Assembly: GCA_016185625.1 (NCBI GenBank)
Contig: JACPND010000020.1
Coordinates: 1 to 54,219 of the forward strand
DNA from: Candidatus Woesearchaeota archaeon
GTDB taxonomy: Archaea > Nanobdellota > Nanobdellia > Woesearchaeales > GW2011-AR9
Length of the DNA stretch: 54,219 nucleotides
Reading direction: 5' to 3'
Positions 39,481-49,010 of the stretch are shown piece by piece. Made by a program: the position numbers and the translations under genes. Numbering within the stretch: the first letter of the stretch is position 1; each line of letters opens with the position of its first letter. The notes beneath the pieces were generated by a model, which was given only the letters and a program-made list of their open reading frames with translations, was not told the origin of the DNA and made no database searches.

Positions 39481-40385
39481 ATAGGAATAAGAATATCAAC
39501 CGGAACATTATCATCACCATACCTGCTTACAATGAAGAAAAAACTTTGCCGTTCGTATTAGATGAGATAAAGCGTGTTTTGCAGACGACAAAATATAGAT
39601 CAGCATATAAGATTCTGGTGCTGGATGACGGCTCCCTAGACAGAACAGCAGACGTCGCCCGAAAGCATGGTGCGATAGTGGTCTCGCACCGGCGTAATAA
39701 AGGACTGGCGGAAACCTTTCGCAGTGAGATGCACGAATGCCTGAAACTTGATGCTGATATTATCGTGCATACGGACGCTGATGGGCAGTATCACCCGCAG
39801 CATATCCCCGAATTGATCCAAAAAGTGGAAGAAGGCTATGATCTCGTCTTAGGCAGCCGGTTTCGTGGCCGGATCGAACAGATGCCTTTGTTAAAGAGAT
39901 TTGGCAACCTGGCTTTCTCTACTGTTCTTACGTCGCTCACCAAAGTAAAGATTACCGATTCGACCACCGGATTTCGGGCGTTTACAGCAGAAATTGCTCG
40001 TGATATTAGCTATATCAATACTTTTACCTACACCCAAGAGCAGATCATCAAAGCGGCCAAGCAGAAATTCAGAATAACGGAAATACCTATCATTGCACGC
40101 AAAACCAGGGCCAGCCGCCTGTTTAAGAATCCGTTCCAGTATGCGGTGCGTGCCTGGATCAATATTTTCCGGATCTATCGGGATTATGAGCCGTTGATGT
40201 TCTTTGGGAGAATAGGATTGCTGGGATTGTCTGGCGGGTTCATGATTGGGCTGTATTTTGTGTATCTGCATTTTACAGCAGGAATACATGGGCATTTAGG
40301 GCTGTTATTTCTGATGATCATTCTGTTAGTCTTTGGTCTGCAGACAGTATTGTTCGGATTTTTGGCGGACATGATGAGGGAGTGA
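39477..40385 (+). CDS. Family 2 glycosyltransferase with two C-terminal membrane spans
   Basis: 302 residues. IIITIPAYNEEKTLP (about 10-24), VLDDGSLDRTA and HTDADGQYHP give the GT-A active site. The end has spans IGLLGLSGGFMIGLYFVYLHF and LGLLFLMIILLVFGLQTVLFGFLA. Such enzymes glycosylate polyprenyl-phosphate carriers at the cytoplasmic membrane face. Translationally coupled to the Gfo/Idh gene. Confidence 0.9.
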   Translation: MNRNKNINRNIIITIPAYNEEKTLPFVLDEIKRVLQTTKYRSAYKILVLDDGSLDRTADVARKHGAIVVSHRRNKGLAETFRSEMHECLKLDADIIVHTDADGQYHPQHIPELIQKVEEGYDLVLGSRFRGRIEQMPLLKRFGNLAFSTVLTSLTKVKITDSTTGFRAFTAEIARDISYINTFTYTQEQIIKAAKQKFRITEIPIIARKTRASRLFKNPFQYAVRAWINIFRIYRDYEPLMFFGRIGLLGLSGGFMIGLYFVYLHFTAGIHGHLGLLFLMIILLVFGLQTVLFGFLADMMRE

Positions 40386-40386
40386 T

Positions 40387-41355
40387 ATGGAAAAGGAATA
40401 TTCCGACTACGTCGTACAACGGGTCAATGAGCTTTACCATGATCTCATCGGAAAGAAATATGATGATTCCCATCCGGAAATATTCAAAAGGCTGCCTCCG
40501 CGCTGGCAAAGGATTGCCCCTATTTTTTTTTCCAAGAAAGGACCTTTAACTATCCTTGACCTTGGAACAGGCACGGGATTCGTACCCCTCATGGTTGCGC
40601 CTCACCTCAAGAAAGAAGACGTATTCATCTGTTCTGATATTAGCAGTACTATTCTCAACGTAGCGCAGGAAAATATTAAGTCACTTAAGTTTGAAAATAA
40701 GTTTAAATATGTCAAAATAGGGGCGCAAGAAACATATACTCTTCCATTTAAGGATAACGCTGTTGATGCTATCACTGTTAATTCTATGCTCCATCACGTA
40801 AAAAATACACATCATTTTCTGAGCGAGATAAACCGCGTTCTCCGGCCTGGCGGAACCATCATTATCGCTCATGAGCCAAACGCCAACTTCCATACCCATC
40901 TTCTGCTGAAAAATCAGGCTAGGGCATGGCAGCTTTTCTTATGTCCGCGCCAGACCATGACACGAATAGCCAGAAAAATAAAAGTCCTGCCAATATTAGA
41001 GTATCTGTATTACAGAATCACCAAGCCAACAGTCAACAACAAGGAAATTGCCGAGGAGGTCAGTCAGCGATTGATGAAGGAAGGAGTACTCACTGAACCG
41101 ATTGCTGCGAGAGAAATAAAAAAGATTACCGATATTCAAATCAGAGGGTTTATACCGGAGGAACTTCTGACGACCTACCAACTCTCTCTGTTAGAGACCT
41201 ACAATCATCTCTCCGATGATATCGCAAAGAAATATAATAATCGTTTCATACTGGCTTATGAAAAATTCTTAGAACGACTGTATCCTACGTATGGCAATCA
41301 GTTTTTTATGGTTAAACGAAAACCAGAGAACGAAGACCAGAGCAATCATGAATAA
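40387..41355 (+). CDS. SAM-dependent methyltransferase (class I)
   Basis: 322 residues. Motif I ILDLGTGTGFVPLM (56-69), a motif-IV-like VDAITVNSMLHHV and LRPGGTIIIAHEP. A UbiE/Methyltransf_11-type fold is followed by about 130 residues of extra helical domain, perhaps for substrate. It probably methylates a glycan or lipid intermediate. One base after the glycosyltransferase; overlaps the next gene by 8 bases. Confidence 0.85.
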   Translation: MEKEYSDYVVQRVNELYHDLIGKKYDDSHPEIFKRLPPRWQRIAPIFFSKKGPLTILDLGTGTGFVPLMVAPHLKKEDVFICSDISSTILNVAQENIKSLKFENKFKYVKIGAQETYTLPFKDNAVDAITVNSMLHHVKNTHHFLSEINRVLRPGGTIIIAHEPNANFHTHLLLKNQARAWQLFLCPRQTMTRIARKIKVLPILEYLYYRITKPTVNNKEIAEEVSQRLMKEGVLTEPIAAREIKKITDIQIRGFIPEELLTTYQLSLLETYNHLSDDIAKKYNNRFILAYEKFLERLYPTYGNQFFMVKRKPENEDQSNHE

Positions 41356-42112
41356 AAAATCACCTTCGATCCAGGAATTGAAAGATCTCTGCCTGAAGAA
41401 AGGTGTTTATGTCGGACTGGATACGATTATCAGCCGAATGGCCATTTATCCAACTAAACTATTTCTCTATACCCCATTAAAGCCGATGCAGGTGATGTTC
41501 GTCTGGTTTATCGTGCAGCTGGTTGCTTGTTACGTCATTACGCAAGGCGGTTATGTCTTTGTTATGTTGGGTATTATTCTATTTCATGCTGCAATTATTC
41601 TGGATCATGCCGACGGGCAGATGGCCAGGTATCTGGGGGGTGAGAGCATACTGGCACTGTATGTGGATCAGCTCTATCATAATATCACCAATCCTTTATT
41701 TATTCTTTCGCTGGCGTATGTAGCCGGGATCTTTTGGATAGGCGTTATCATGGTCGCCATTTACTTATTCAATAGGGTAATTATTTTCAATCCCCACATC
41801 TACAACCTAACGAATGAGCGTATGGAGAATGCCATTCATCAGACTATTGACCAAGACCAGAAAAAACTCTCTTATAGCCGTCGGAAAGCACATGAGAAAA
41901 ACTCTTTTGGCAAAATATATGAATGGTTCCGTATCGAGCATCCGTTGAGTATCATCTTTTGGGGTGCTCTGGTTGGCTTATTGCAGTGGACCTTATATCT
42001 ATACCTCGCTTTGTTTTCAGTAGATTTAATCCGCAGATTGTACTTGCAGCTTTCTAGTTTACGGAGGGCAGATAAAATTTTAAACAAGAAAGATCTAGAG
42101 GAACAAGCCTAA
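41348..42112 (+). CDS. CDP-alcohol phosphatidyltransferase-like membrane protein (variant motif)
   Basis: 254 residues from ATG 41348. About five or six membrane spans. The family motif D-x2-DG-x2-AR-x8-G-x3-D-x3-D appears as DHADGQMAR-x8-ALYVDQLYH: the first three Asp are present, the Gly is Ala and the last Asp (the general base) is His. The family transfers an alcohol phosphate from a CDP-alcohol to a lipid. Activity may be altered. Last gene of the forward operon. Confidence 0.75.
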   Translation: MNKKSPSIQELKDLCLKKGVYVGLDTIISRMAIYPTKLFLYTPLKPMQVMFVWFIVQLVACYVITQGGYVFVMLGIILFHAAIILDHADGQMARYLGGESILALYVDQLYHNITNPLFILSLAYVAGIFWIGVIMVAIYLFNRVIIFNPHIYNLTNERMENAIHQTIDQDQKKLSYSRRKAHEKNSFGKIYEWFRIEHPLSIIFWGALVGLLQWTLYLYLALFSVDLIRRLYLQLSSLRRADKILNKKDLEEQA

Positions 42113-42117
42113 AAATA

Positions 42118-43578
42118 TTATTTTTCTCTTTCCCCCTGCAAAAGATTCCTCATAAAGAGAAAATCGCTTTTTTTCAGTTCTCCAAAGAGATATAACAGTA
42201 TTCCATAGAGCAAGGTTAGCGTAATATAGGGAATGGCCAAGGCGATTCCTGAATAATGCCAGTGCTGAGCTAGAATAAAAACCAAGACTGAAACACCCGA
42301 TATTCTGATCAAAGAAAAAACTTTGGTAAAAGCCTTAAACTTCCAGTACACATAGCTTCCCGCGATTACTGTAGCTATAAAAGAAGTAATCACACTTGCC
42401 CACGCTGATCCTATCACCCCGTAGACCGGAATAAGAAGAATATTTAACAACGTCAAAGCCACGACCAGGCCAACACACCAGTACATCTCCATCCTTGGCC
42501 TGCCGCTTCCTGTGACTATGGAACAAAATACTGAAAAAATGGATAAGAAGGCGGAAGCCACCACTAATAAACTAAGCACCGATGCTGCAGGGGCGTATTC
42601 TGCAGAATAGAAAAAAGTGAGCAATTCTTTACTGGTAGCCGCCATTAATGCCGTGACTGGAAGCAATAAAAGCAAAAGATAACGGATTGATTTTGAGACG
42701 TACTTCCGGACTTGGTGCCAGTCCTGAGAAGCTATGGCTCTGGAGACCGAAGGTGTTAGCGTCAACGGCAATCCGGTAAAGGTGATATACGTTATGGTCG
42801 ATAAGGTTGCCGCGGCGGCATATAAACCAACGAGAGTATTATCGCCCAGGATAGATTTTATAAAGAGGATGTTTACGTTTCGCAGCAAGGTAAAAGCCAG
42901 AGAAGCAATGACAATGGGTATGGCGAAAGAAATGATTTTTTTGGCAGGGTAGGCTTGATCTTCTGTGGTCTTATCTGCTTTGGTATTAAACCGGCGAAGG
43001 AGGTACATGCACCAGAGCAAGCCAAAAATAATCGCCATAAAATATCCCACTAATGCTCCCCACAAAGCCCAACCTAGCCAGACTAATAGGATCGTAAATC
43101 CCAGCCGTACTATCGGATATACTGTTGACACATACGCCTGCTGCCGGAACAGACGTAATCCATTCAGATAACCATTGGTGTGCAGGGATAATAAAGCCAT
43201 CGGCGTCACCATCACGCCAATGAATATAATGTAATAAACTAAGCTATGGTCATGAAGGCTATCTGCAATCAGAGGGGCAAAGAGAATATAGAATAACGTA
43301 AATGAAACTGCTATTCCAACTTGGATCTTAAATGACGATCTGAAAATAGGGCCTATTTTTTCTGGCGATTCTGACAAAAATTTGGAAACGGCGCGAGGCA
43401 GCCCGGTATTCAGGACTGATCTATTGACGAGGTACAAGGACATCAGTATTCCGAACACACCATACGCCTCTAGACCGAGGTAACGGGCTAAGCCGATATG
43501 AATCAGATAATTAGAAAGCATAAACGCCAGTTCTGAGCCCATAAAATAGAGTGTGCCAGAACTCACCGATTGTTTCAT
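42118..43578 (-). CDS. Polysaccharide/lipid-linked oligosaccharide flippase (Wzx/MOP family)
   Basis: 486 residues with about 14 membrane spans. The N-terminus YFMGSELAFMLSNYLIHIGLARYLGLEAYGVFGI and the internal FAIPIVIASLAFTLLRNVNILFI repeat are typical of MOP-superfamily flippases. It should move lipid-linked glycan across the membrane for assembly outside. Reverse-strand promoter CTTAAAAAGCC and a GAGGGTGG site lie upstream. Confidence 0.9.
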   Translation of the reverse strand: MKQSVSSGTLYFMGSELAFMLSNYLIHIGLARYLGLEAYGVFGILMSLYLVNRSVLNTGLPRAVSKFLSESPEKIGPIFRSSFKIQVGIAVSFTLFYILFAPLIADSLHDHSLVYYIIFIGVMVTPMALLSLHTNGYLNGLRLFRQQAYVSTVYPIVRLGFTILLVWLGWALWGALVGYFMAIIFGLLWCMYLLRRFNTKADKTTEDQAYPAKKIISFAIPIVIASLAFTLLRNVNILFIKSILGDNTLVGLYAAAATLSTITYITFTGLPLTLTPSVSRAIASQDWHQVRKYVSKSIRYLLLLLLPVTALMAATSKELLTFFYSAEYAPAASVLSLLVVASAFLSIFSVFCSIVTGSGRPRMEMYWCVGLVVALTLLNILLIPVYGVIGSAWASVITSFIATVIAGSYVYWKFKAFTKVFSLIRISGVSVLVFILAQHWHYSGIALAIPYITLTLLYGILLYLFGELKKSDFLFMRNLLQGEREK

Positions 43579-43654
43579 AGCACCACCCTCTGAGAAGGCT
43601 TTTTAAGACTAATGAAAAAGGAACACTTGTTTTATTGACTTTATTTCACTGATT

Positions 43655-44857
43655 CTATTTTATTGACGGCTGCATTGGTTTCTCGTTGGGCAAAGTCGAT
43701 TGCTCAATCCGCACTCCCCTCATTTCTCCGATCTGAATCAAATCTTTTTGAGAATTTTTCCCTTGGTTATTCAAAGCCAGACTATTGACAATCTCGGACT
43801 TCCCGGCCAGAGATTTAGCCAGATGCTTGGCCATGAAAGCCGGATCATACAAGATATTAAAACGCTGAAAACACTCATGGGTGCAATAGCATCTAGTGTC
43901 TTTAATCCACTTCGCACTTTTTTGAGTGGCGGCAGAAGTCCAAAGCCTGGTGAAATCATAGTCAAAATCGCGGACATTCCCTATCTTCTGCGCATTCAGC
44001 AATTCACAAGGGTAGACATCTCCTTTTTCATACATCACTCCCATTAAAGTTCCCGCCTTACAGGACACATACATCTTTTTATCTTCTACTGTTCGGATAA
44101 TCATGCCCGTCCTGAGCTTATTCATGTAATCCCTGACCAGACTTTTTATTCCTTTCTTCTTCGATTTTGACTGCAGGGCGAAGAATTTCTTATAGGCATC
44201 CAGATTAACTCCAAACAGATCCATTTTTTTTGCTTCACCCCTGATCAGATTCATACCTAAGACATCTGGTTTCCATTCTGTAGAGATTTGCCGATGGAAT
44301 TCTTCTACTGTATCCTGGTTCAGTGCCGTCAGTGTGGAGACGATCGATACCTGCAAATGAGGATAGGTTGATTGTAATCCTTTCAGCATCTCAAATGATT
44401 TTTTGGCAGTTTTAAAACAATCTTTTACTTGTCTTATTTCATCATGAATTCTCTCAATGCCGTCCAAAGAGACCACAATATTCAGATCCAAGTCAGGACA
44501 ATGCTCCAGAATGTCAACACAATCATTCTTCATTTTCTCCGTAAACGTGGCATTGGTAGGAATAGTTACTTCCTTGACAGGCGTATTGCGATAATAGGTC
44601 TTAATCACTTCGGCAAAATCCTGACGGATGAATGGCTCGCCGCCGCTGATATTCAGAATGACTAAATCCGGCAACGTTTTGGTAACCTTATCGATCTCTT
44701 CCAAGGAAAGTTCTCCTTTGGTATTCAGCTGGCTCCAGTAGAAGCAATGGCCGCATTTGGCGTTGCATTTGGAAGTGATAAAATGAATCAGCTGAAGAGG
44801 GGTTTTAGGTTTTTTGAGTACAAAATATTTCAAAAGTTTTAGGTAAGTACGCCTCAT
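43655..44857 (-). CDS. Radical SAM protein with SPASM-like C-terminal cysteines
   Basis: 400 residues. The radical SAM cluster motif C31-x3-C35-x2-C38 (SKCNAKCGHCFYW) and ISGGEPFIR are intact. The C-terminus has C ... CELLNAQKIGN ... CYCTHECFQRF, a SPASM/twitch-like auxiliary Fe-S site. Members modify peptides, sugars or lipids. Here it lies among glycan and headgroup genes, so a small-molecule or lipid substrate is plausible. No precursor peptide gene is seen nearby. Confidence 0.85.
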   Translation of the reverse strand: MRRTYLKLLKYFVLKKPKTPLQLIHFITSKCNAKCGHCFYWSQLNTKGELSLEEIDKVTKTLPDLVILNISGGEPFIRQDFAEVIKTYYRNTPVKEVTIPTNATFTEKMKNDCVDILEHCPDLDLNIVVSLDGIERIHDEIRQVKDCFKTAKKSFEMLKGLQSTYPHLQVSIVSTLTALNQDTVEEFHRQISTEWKPDVLGMNLIRGEAKKMDLFGVNLDAYKKFFALQSKSKKKGIKSLVRDYMNKLRTGMIIRTVEDKKMYVSCKAGTLMGVMYEKGDVYPCELLNAQKIGNVRDFDYDFTRLWTSAATQKSAKWIKDTRCYCTHECFQRFNILYDPAFMAKHLAKSLAGKSEIVNSLALNNQGKNSQKDLIQIGEMRGVRIEQSTLPNEKPMQPSIK

Positions 44858-44957
44858 TTTAAGCTGCTGGGGGGAGAATTCTTTAAAAATCTTATGAGGA
44901 ACAGATACTATTACCGCTTTTGTCGGCAGTCTCTTTCTGCGTCCATGATTTTAGAAC

Positions 44958-45965
44958 TTACTTCAGAAGAACAGTTTTACCTGTAGCTGAAGATTCATAC
45001 AACCCGAAAATGATTTTCATGGCCGGTAGCGAATCAGAGCCGGTAATCGCCGGTTTCCGTTTATTCCTGATGGCATTAACAAAATCATCTATAACTTTCT
45101 CATGTGCCGGACCGTAATATGCAGGCCGGTACATTGTTGGGATGGCATTGATGTCCAGTTCTTCGGGGAAGGGAAAATCCTGCACTGACCATTCTGGTGT
45201 TTTGTCGTCAGAAAGGAGTATCTTCCCTTTCGTTCCGGTAATGGTTATTATTGATTTTGTCTCTTCATTACCGCTGGAATTATTAGCTTTAATATAGGCA
45301 GTGATATCACCACAAAAGAGAACTTTTCCTTGAGCATAATCTTCTACTTCAAGGTAAGGCCGAGTAATCTTCGTAGCGCCAAAGACACTCTGAGGTGCAC
45401 CAAAGATATACACCAATTGGTCTATCCTATGCAGCGCCTGGCTCAGTAAAACTCCTCCTCCGCTGATTTTTTTCCCTCTCCAACTGTTGTAAAACTCAGG
45501 GGATTTATGGCAGGAAAAATCTAAAGATGCTTTCTTAATATCTCCTAAAACACTCCCTCTTACTGCTGCTGCTGCTGCAACCGTGTTGGGATAAAATCGA
45601 CGTTGGAGCATAGTGCCGAAGGGAACAGAACTGCACTTTTGAATAATATCCAAAGTATCTTCTAAAGTAGTTGCCAAGGGCTTCTCGCAAAGCAGGGCTA
45701 GTTTCTTTTCAGCACAGACAATTGCTTGTTCATGGTGCAGATAGTGGGGAGTGGATATGACTACCGCATCTAGATGGACACCAGTAAGCATTTCTCGATA
45801 ATCTTTGTAAACACGAGGTATGCCAAACGTGTCCGCAAGCCTTTGTGCTTTTCCTAAATCAGTGTCAGCAACAGCAACAGTCATGGATTCCGGATTTTTC
45901 TGAAAAACATAGGCATAAGTAGCTGAAACATTGCCGCAGCCGATGATGCCAAAGTTAAGGGTCAT
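44958..45965 (-). CDS. Second Gfo/Idh/MocA oxidoreductase
   Basis: 335 residues. NFGIIGCGNVSATYAY (3-18) binds NAD(P) and the family E-K-P appears as LLCEKPLATTLED. It is not close to the WbpB-like enzyme at 38506. It overlaps the HAD gene by 11 bases, and that pairing suggests oxidation of a sugar or polyol phosphate or of its dephosphorylated product (inference). Confidence 0.85.
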   Translation of the reverse strand: MTLNFGIIGCGNVSATYAYVFQKNPESMTVAVADTDLGKAQRLADTFGIPRVYKDYREMLTGVHLDAVVISTPHYLHHEQAIVCAEKKLALLCEKPLATTLEDTLDIIQKCSSVPFGTMLQRRFYPNTVAAAAAVRGSVLGDIKKASLDFSCHKSPEFYNSWRGKKISGGGVLLSQALHRIDQLVYIFGAPQSVFGATKITRPYLEVEDYAQGKVLFCGDITAYIKANNSSGNEETKSIITITGTKGKILLSDDKTPEWSVQDFPFPEELDINAIPTMYRPAYYGPAHEKVIDDFVNAIRNKRKPAITGSDSLPAMKIIFGLYESSATGKTVLLK

Positions 45966-46569
45966 TTTTAAAATCTGAGAGGGGTATTCCTAAAGTTATT
46001 AATCCCTGCTTTACCTGATCTTCAGAGAGGAATAGGATAGTCTTAAATCCTAAATTTGCAGCAGATTCGATGTTCTTGGTCTGATCATCGATAAAGATAC
46101 AATCTGCTGCACCTAAATTCAGTTTTCGTAAGCAATACTCAAATATTTTCTGCCCCGGCTTTGCTGCCCCGGCTTCATAGGATGAAACTATCACATCAAA
46201 ATAGGTATCCAAATGTTGCTCCTGTTTGGCCTGCTCAAACCAATCACGGGTAATATTGGTAAGAAGAGCAGTTTTATATTTCATTTTCAGCTGCTTAATA
46301 AATAAAAGTAAATCCTTTCGCAATCCAAACCAGGAAAGCCATTCCTGACGTAATTCTGATGCCTCGCAGTGTAAATAATCTGCTGCGTGTACCCATATGA
46401 GTTCTGAATCTATTGCTCCCACCTTTGCTAAATCCCAATGATGCTTTACTATCTGTTGAATTTCTTGCACAGGGCGATGACTCTGGTGCGCTTTTTCGGC
46501 CAGAAAGCCATCAAAATCCCCCTGATTGGTAATGACCCCATTATAATCAAAAATAACTGCTTTTATCAT
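45955..46569 (-). CDS. HAD-superfamily phosphatase (DxN variant)
   Basis: 204 residues from ATG 46569, set by TATA GGCTTATAAAAG about 25 bases upstream. Motif I is VIFDYNGVIT, with the nucleophile D8 present but the usual second Asp replaced by Asn. Motif II is LLTNITRDW and motif IV is CIFIDDQ. HAD enzymes dephosphorylate sugar or polyol phosphates. The Asn weakens the general acid, so activity is uncertain. Confidence 0.82.
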   Translation of the reverse strand: MIKAVIFDYNGVITNQGDFDGFLAEKAHQSHRPVQEIQQIVKHHWDLAKVGAIDSELIWVHAADYLHCEASELRQEWLSWFGLRKDLLLFIKQLKMKYKTALLTNITRDWFEQAKQEQHLDTYFDVIVSSYEAGAAKPGQKIFEYCLRKLNLGAADCIFIDDQTKNIESAANLGFKTILFLSEDQVKQGLITLGIPLSDFKNDP

Positions 46570-46675
46570 CGGAGAACCTGAACGAATAACTTTTATAAGC
46601 CTTGTCGAACCATAAAACACGATTCTACCCGGACATGATGGCATGACCAGAGGTGTTTAAGAAAAAAGGACATTC

Positions 46676-47341
46676 TCAATGTTGCTTGCCCAGCCTTGAT
46701 GCGATTTCCCTGCCAGGAACATTCACGAGTTTATCAGCTATAACTAATTCGTCTGCTAATTCATCCGCCTCCGCCAATATATCTGATCTGCGTTTCAGAT
46801 GGAAATAGGATACATATCCGTTCTTGTGGGGATGAGCATTCGTAAGTTCCAGTCTCTCACCAAGAAGTATGTTAATTGCGGCCATGATAACGCCGCCGTG
46901 GGTGTGTACCACCACTCTTTTTCCATTATATTGAGAGTGCGTCTGGCGGATTGCGTCTAAAATACGATCTTGAAATTGGTGAAGAGATTCTCCTTCAGGA
47001 CAATTGCACTCATAAAAATGTTTTACCAAGGCGTTATAATCCTGCTGATCAGATCTGATTTCCGTTACCAGCTTACCCTCATGCCTGCCAAAATTCCGTT
47101 CTCTCCATTGCGGATCAACAGTCACACCCAGACCTACTAGATCAGCATGCGTCCTTGCTCCTTGGAGGGAGCGTTCCAGATCCGAACTTATAATGACATC
47201 GAAAGGTATTTTTGCCAGTTCCTTCGCTTGCTCTTCGACTTGCCGCTCGCCGGTAGAATTAAGAGGATTAGGAAGCTGTCCCTGCAATCGCCCCTGAATA
47301 TTGTAATCTGTCTCTCCATGACGGGCTAAAAGCAAGTACAT
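46676..47341 (-). CDS. Histidine phosphatase (phosphoglycerate-mutase fold) 1
   Basis: 221 residues. The RHG motif is LLLARHGETDYN with catalytic H8; the second His is in VVVHTHGGVI. Length and GESLHQFQDRI match small-molecule phosphatases of this family. It probably dephosphorylates an intermediate of the headgroup pathway. TATA TCTTTAAAAATG lies about 25 bases upstream. Confidence 0.88.
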   Translation of the reverse strand: MYLLLARHGETDYNIQGRLQGQLPNPLNSTGERQVEEQAKELAKIPFDVIISSDLERSLQGARTHADLVGLGVTVDPQWRERNFGRHEGKLVTEIRSDQQDYNALVKHFYECNCPEGESLHQFQDRILDAIRQTHSQYNGKRVVVHTHGGVIMAAINILLGERLELTNAHPHKNGYVSYFHLKRRSDILAEADELADELVIADKLVNVPGREIASRLGKQH

Positions 47342-47387
47342 AGCGCTAATTTCCAGACTGCATTTTTAAAGATTATGAAACCCGCTT

Positions 47388-48113
47388 TTAACTTTGTTTG
47401 GCTAAACCTTTGTCCAGCTGGTGCAGCTTCCAAATCTGGACAACAAACCTTCGGCAAAATTCTAATATATAAAGGAAGGTATAAACTATTAAAACTGCTC
47501 TTGGAAGGTTGAGCAAAATGCCTATCAGCATAAAGTTCAAGGGCTGGCTTCGTCGAAAGAATAAAAACAAGTAGATTATTTTCTTTCCTTTGACTCGTGT
47601 GCCTAAACTCTTGTTTAACGACAAAACTTGTTCTCGAAAGTCTTCAGGATAACTTGCCGGGTTGGCAATGGCCAGCTTGCTGTATAAGATGCACGCCAGG
47701 GAAATGACCCCCAGATAAAAATATCGTATATCGTGATACTGAGAAGCGACGCCGATGGAAAGGCCAAGGAAAAAAAGAGGGCTGCCCAGATAGATGCCAA
47801 GTTCTTCAAGAAAAATTCCTTTGTAGGTCCTTATTTTCTTTATCCGTGCGATCTGGCCGTCGACGTAATCCAGCAGGGCTGCACCGACAAACAAAACTAC
47901 TCCTACAGCATTCAAAGCATAATCCCCAAAAACCATGAGGATAGAACCCGCCAGTTGCATGAAAATCCAGAAAGTGGTGATCTGGTTTGGAGTGATATTC
48001 GTCTTGAGGAAGAGTCTGGTAAGATGGGCCATAGTATTGTGCATGAACTTACTTACTGGAGAATAGAATTCACGCTCATTTCGTTGGCGAACTTCTTCAA
48101 GGGAAAGATCCAT
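47388..48113 (-). CDS. CDP-alcohol phosphatidyltransferase-like membrane protein 2 (variant motif)
   Basis: 241 residues, about five or six spans. The motif reads DYVDGQIAR-x8-GIFLEELGI: the first two Asp are kept, the third is Glu and the fourth is Ile. It keeps the N-terminal amphipathic segment VSKFMHNTMAHLTRLFLKTNITPNQITTFWI typical of the family. The family links alcohol phosphates to lipids; loss of the base residue suggests changed chemistry. TATA CGTTTTTAAACAG upstream. Confidence 0.78.
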   Translation of the reverse strand: MDLSLEEVRQRNEREFYSPVSKFMHNTMAHLTRLFLKTNITPNQITTFWIFMQLAGSILMVFGDYALNAVGVVLFVGAALLDYVDGQIARIKKIRTYKGIFLEELGIYLGSPLFFLGLSIGVASQYHDIRYFYLGVISLACILYSKLAIANPASYPEDFREQVLSLNKSLGTRVKGKKIIYLFLFFRRSQPLNFMLIGILLNLPRAVLIVYTFLYILEFCRRFVVQIWKLHQLDKGLAKQS

Positions 48114-48252
48114 GATGAAGGAATCCTGGCTATCTGTTTAAAAACGTTGCGGAAACAGAATCGTGGCCTGTTTCTTCTCACCCCGGAAAAAGCTTTGATT
48201 TCACCGCCTTTATTTCACAACCTTTAAAACAATAAGACTCCCGGAAGCCTTC

Positions 48253-48954
48253 ATGGAAAAAGGACAGGATTTGGGAATGTATAGCGTTCAGAAATCTTCT
48301 TTTCGTGTCTTTGATCAAGAAGGAGAGAAGTTTATTGAAAAGAAAATACGGCTCCAAGCACTAAAGGAACACCAGCATTCTATTCAAGGGATGATAAAGA
48401 CATATGCTGCAAAAATTCGTGAAGCAGGTATTCTTTTCCCCAGAATCGTCAGCGTTGATCCGGATCGTTGCCAATACACTTGCGAATACCAGGGGGAGAA
48501 CCTTTTACAAGCTTGTCCTCGCCCACATGATATCCTGGAGAATCTAAATCTTGATGCAATTTTAGATATTCTGCGTCTGGCACAATTACGCTGTCTGGGC
48601 CTTGACCCCCACATAAAAAATTTTGTCGTCGGAAGATCAGGCGTCCATTATGTTGATTTTTCGCCACCTTTGATTGAAGATTATTTTGCTTTACGTCTCT
48701 CATTGTGCTCTCCTGCAGAGCGGGAAATCCTGCAAGTTAACTTTGACTACTTTAAGTCTCCTTTACTGGGGTATCATTTTGCCGGAGACCTGCTCAAGAT
48801 GGATGAGCAATTTTACTCAGAGATGCCTTTGCTTTTTGAAAGGTTAGCTCGCAGGAAAATAGTCGGAGAGAATTATGCTGATTTTTTGGCCAAAGCGGAG
48901 AAAATAAAAGAGATTGAGCGTACCAGGGATCGAATGGGCATTTTGCTATTATAA
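48253..48954 (+). CDS. Small kinase-fold protein
   Basis: 233 residues. I see a protein-kinase/APH-like pattern: a Lys strand (KFIEKKIRLQ, about 26-35), LGLDPHIKNFVVG (about 116-128) resembling the H-x-x-x-N catalytic loop, and VHYVDFSPP (about 133-141) resembling the DFG/DFxPP metal site. It resembles LPS-core or small-metabolite kinases. Leaderless (TATA CTTTAAAACA). Divergent from the CDP-alcohol transferase, so it may phosphorylate the alcohol or lipid used there. Confidence 0.5.
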   Translation: MEKGQDLGMYSVQKSSFRVFDQEGEKFIEKKIRLQALKEHQHSIQGMIKTYAAKIREAGILFPRIVSVDPDRCQYTCEYQGENLLQACPRPHDILENLNLDAILDILRLAQLRCLGLDPHIKNFVVGRSGVHYVDFSPPLIEDYFALRLSLCSPAEREILQVNFDYFKSPLLGYHFAGDLLKMDEQFYSEMPLLFERLARRKIVGENYADFLAKAEKIKEIERTRDRMGILLL

Positions 48955-49010
48955 TTCTTGTCTTTGTTTAGCATTATACAGTCAAAATTCTTTCAGATAC
49001 TGTTTACTAA

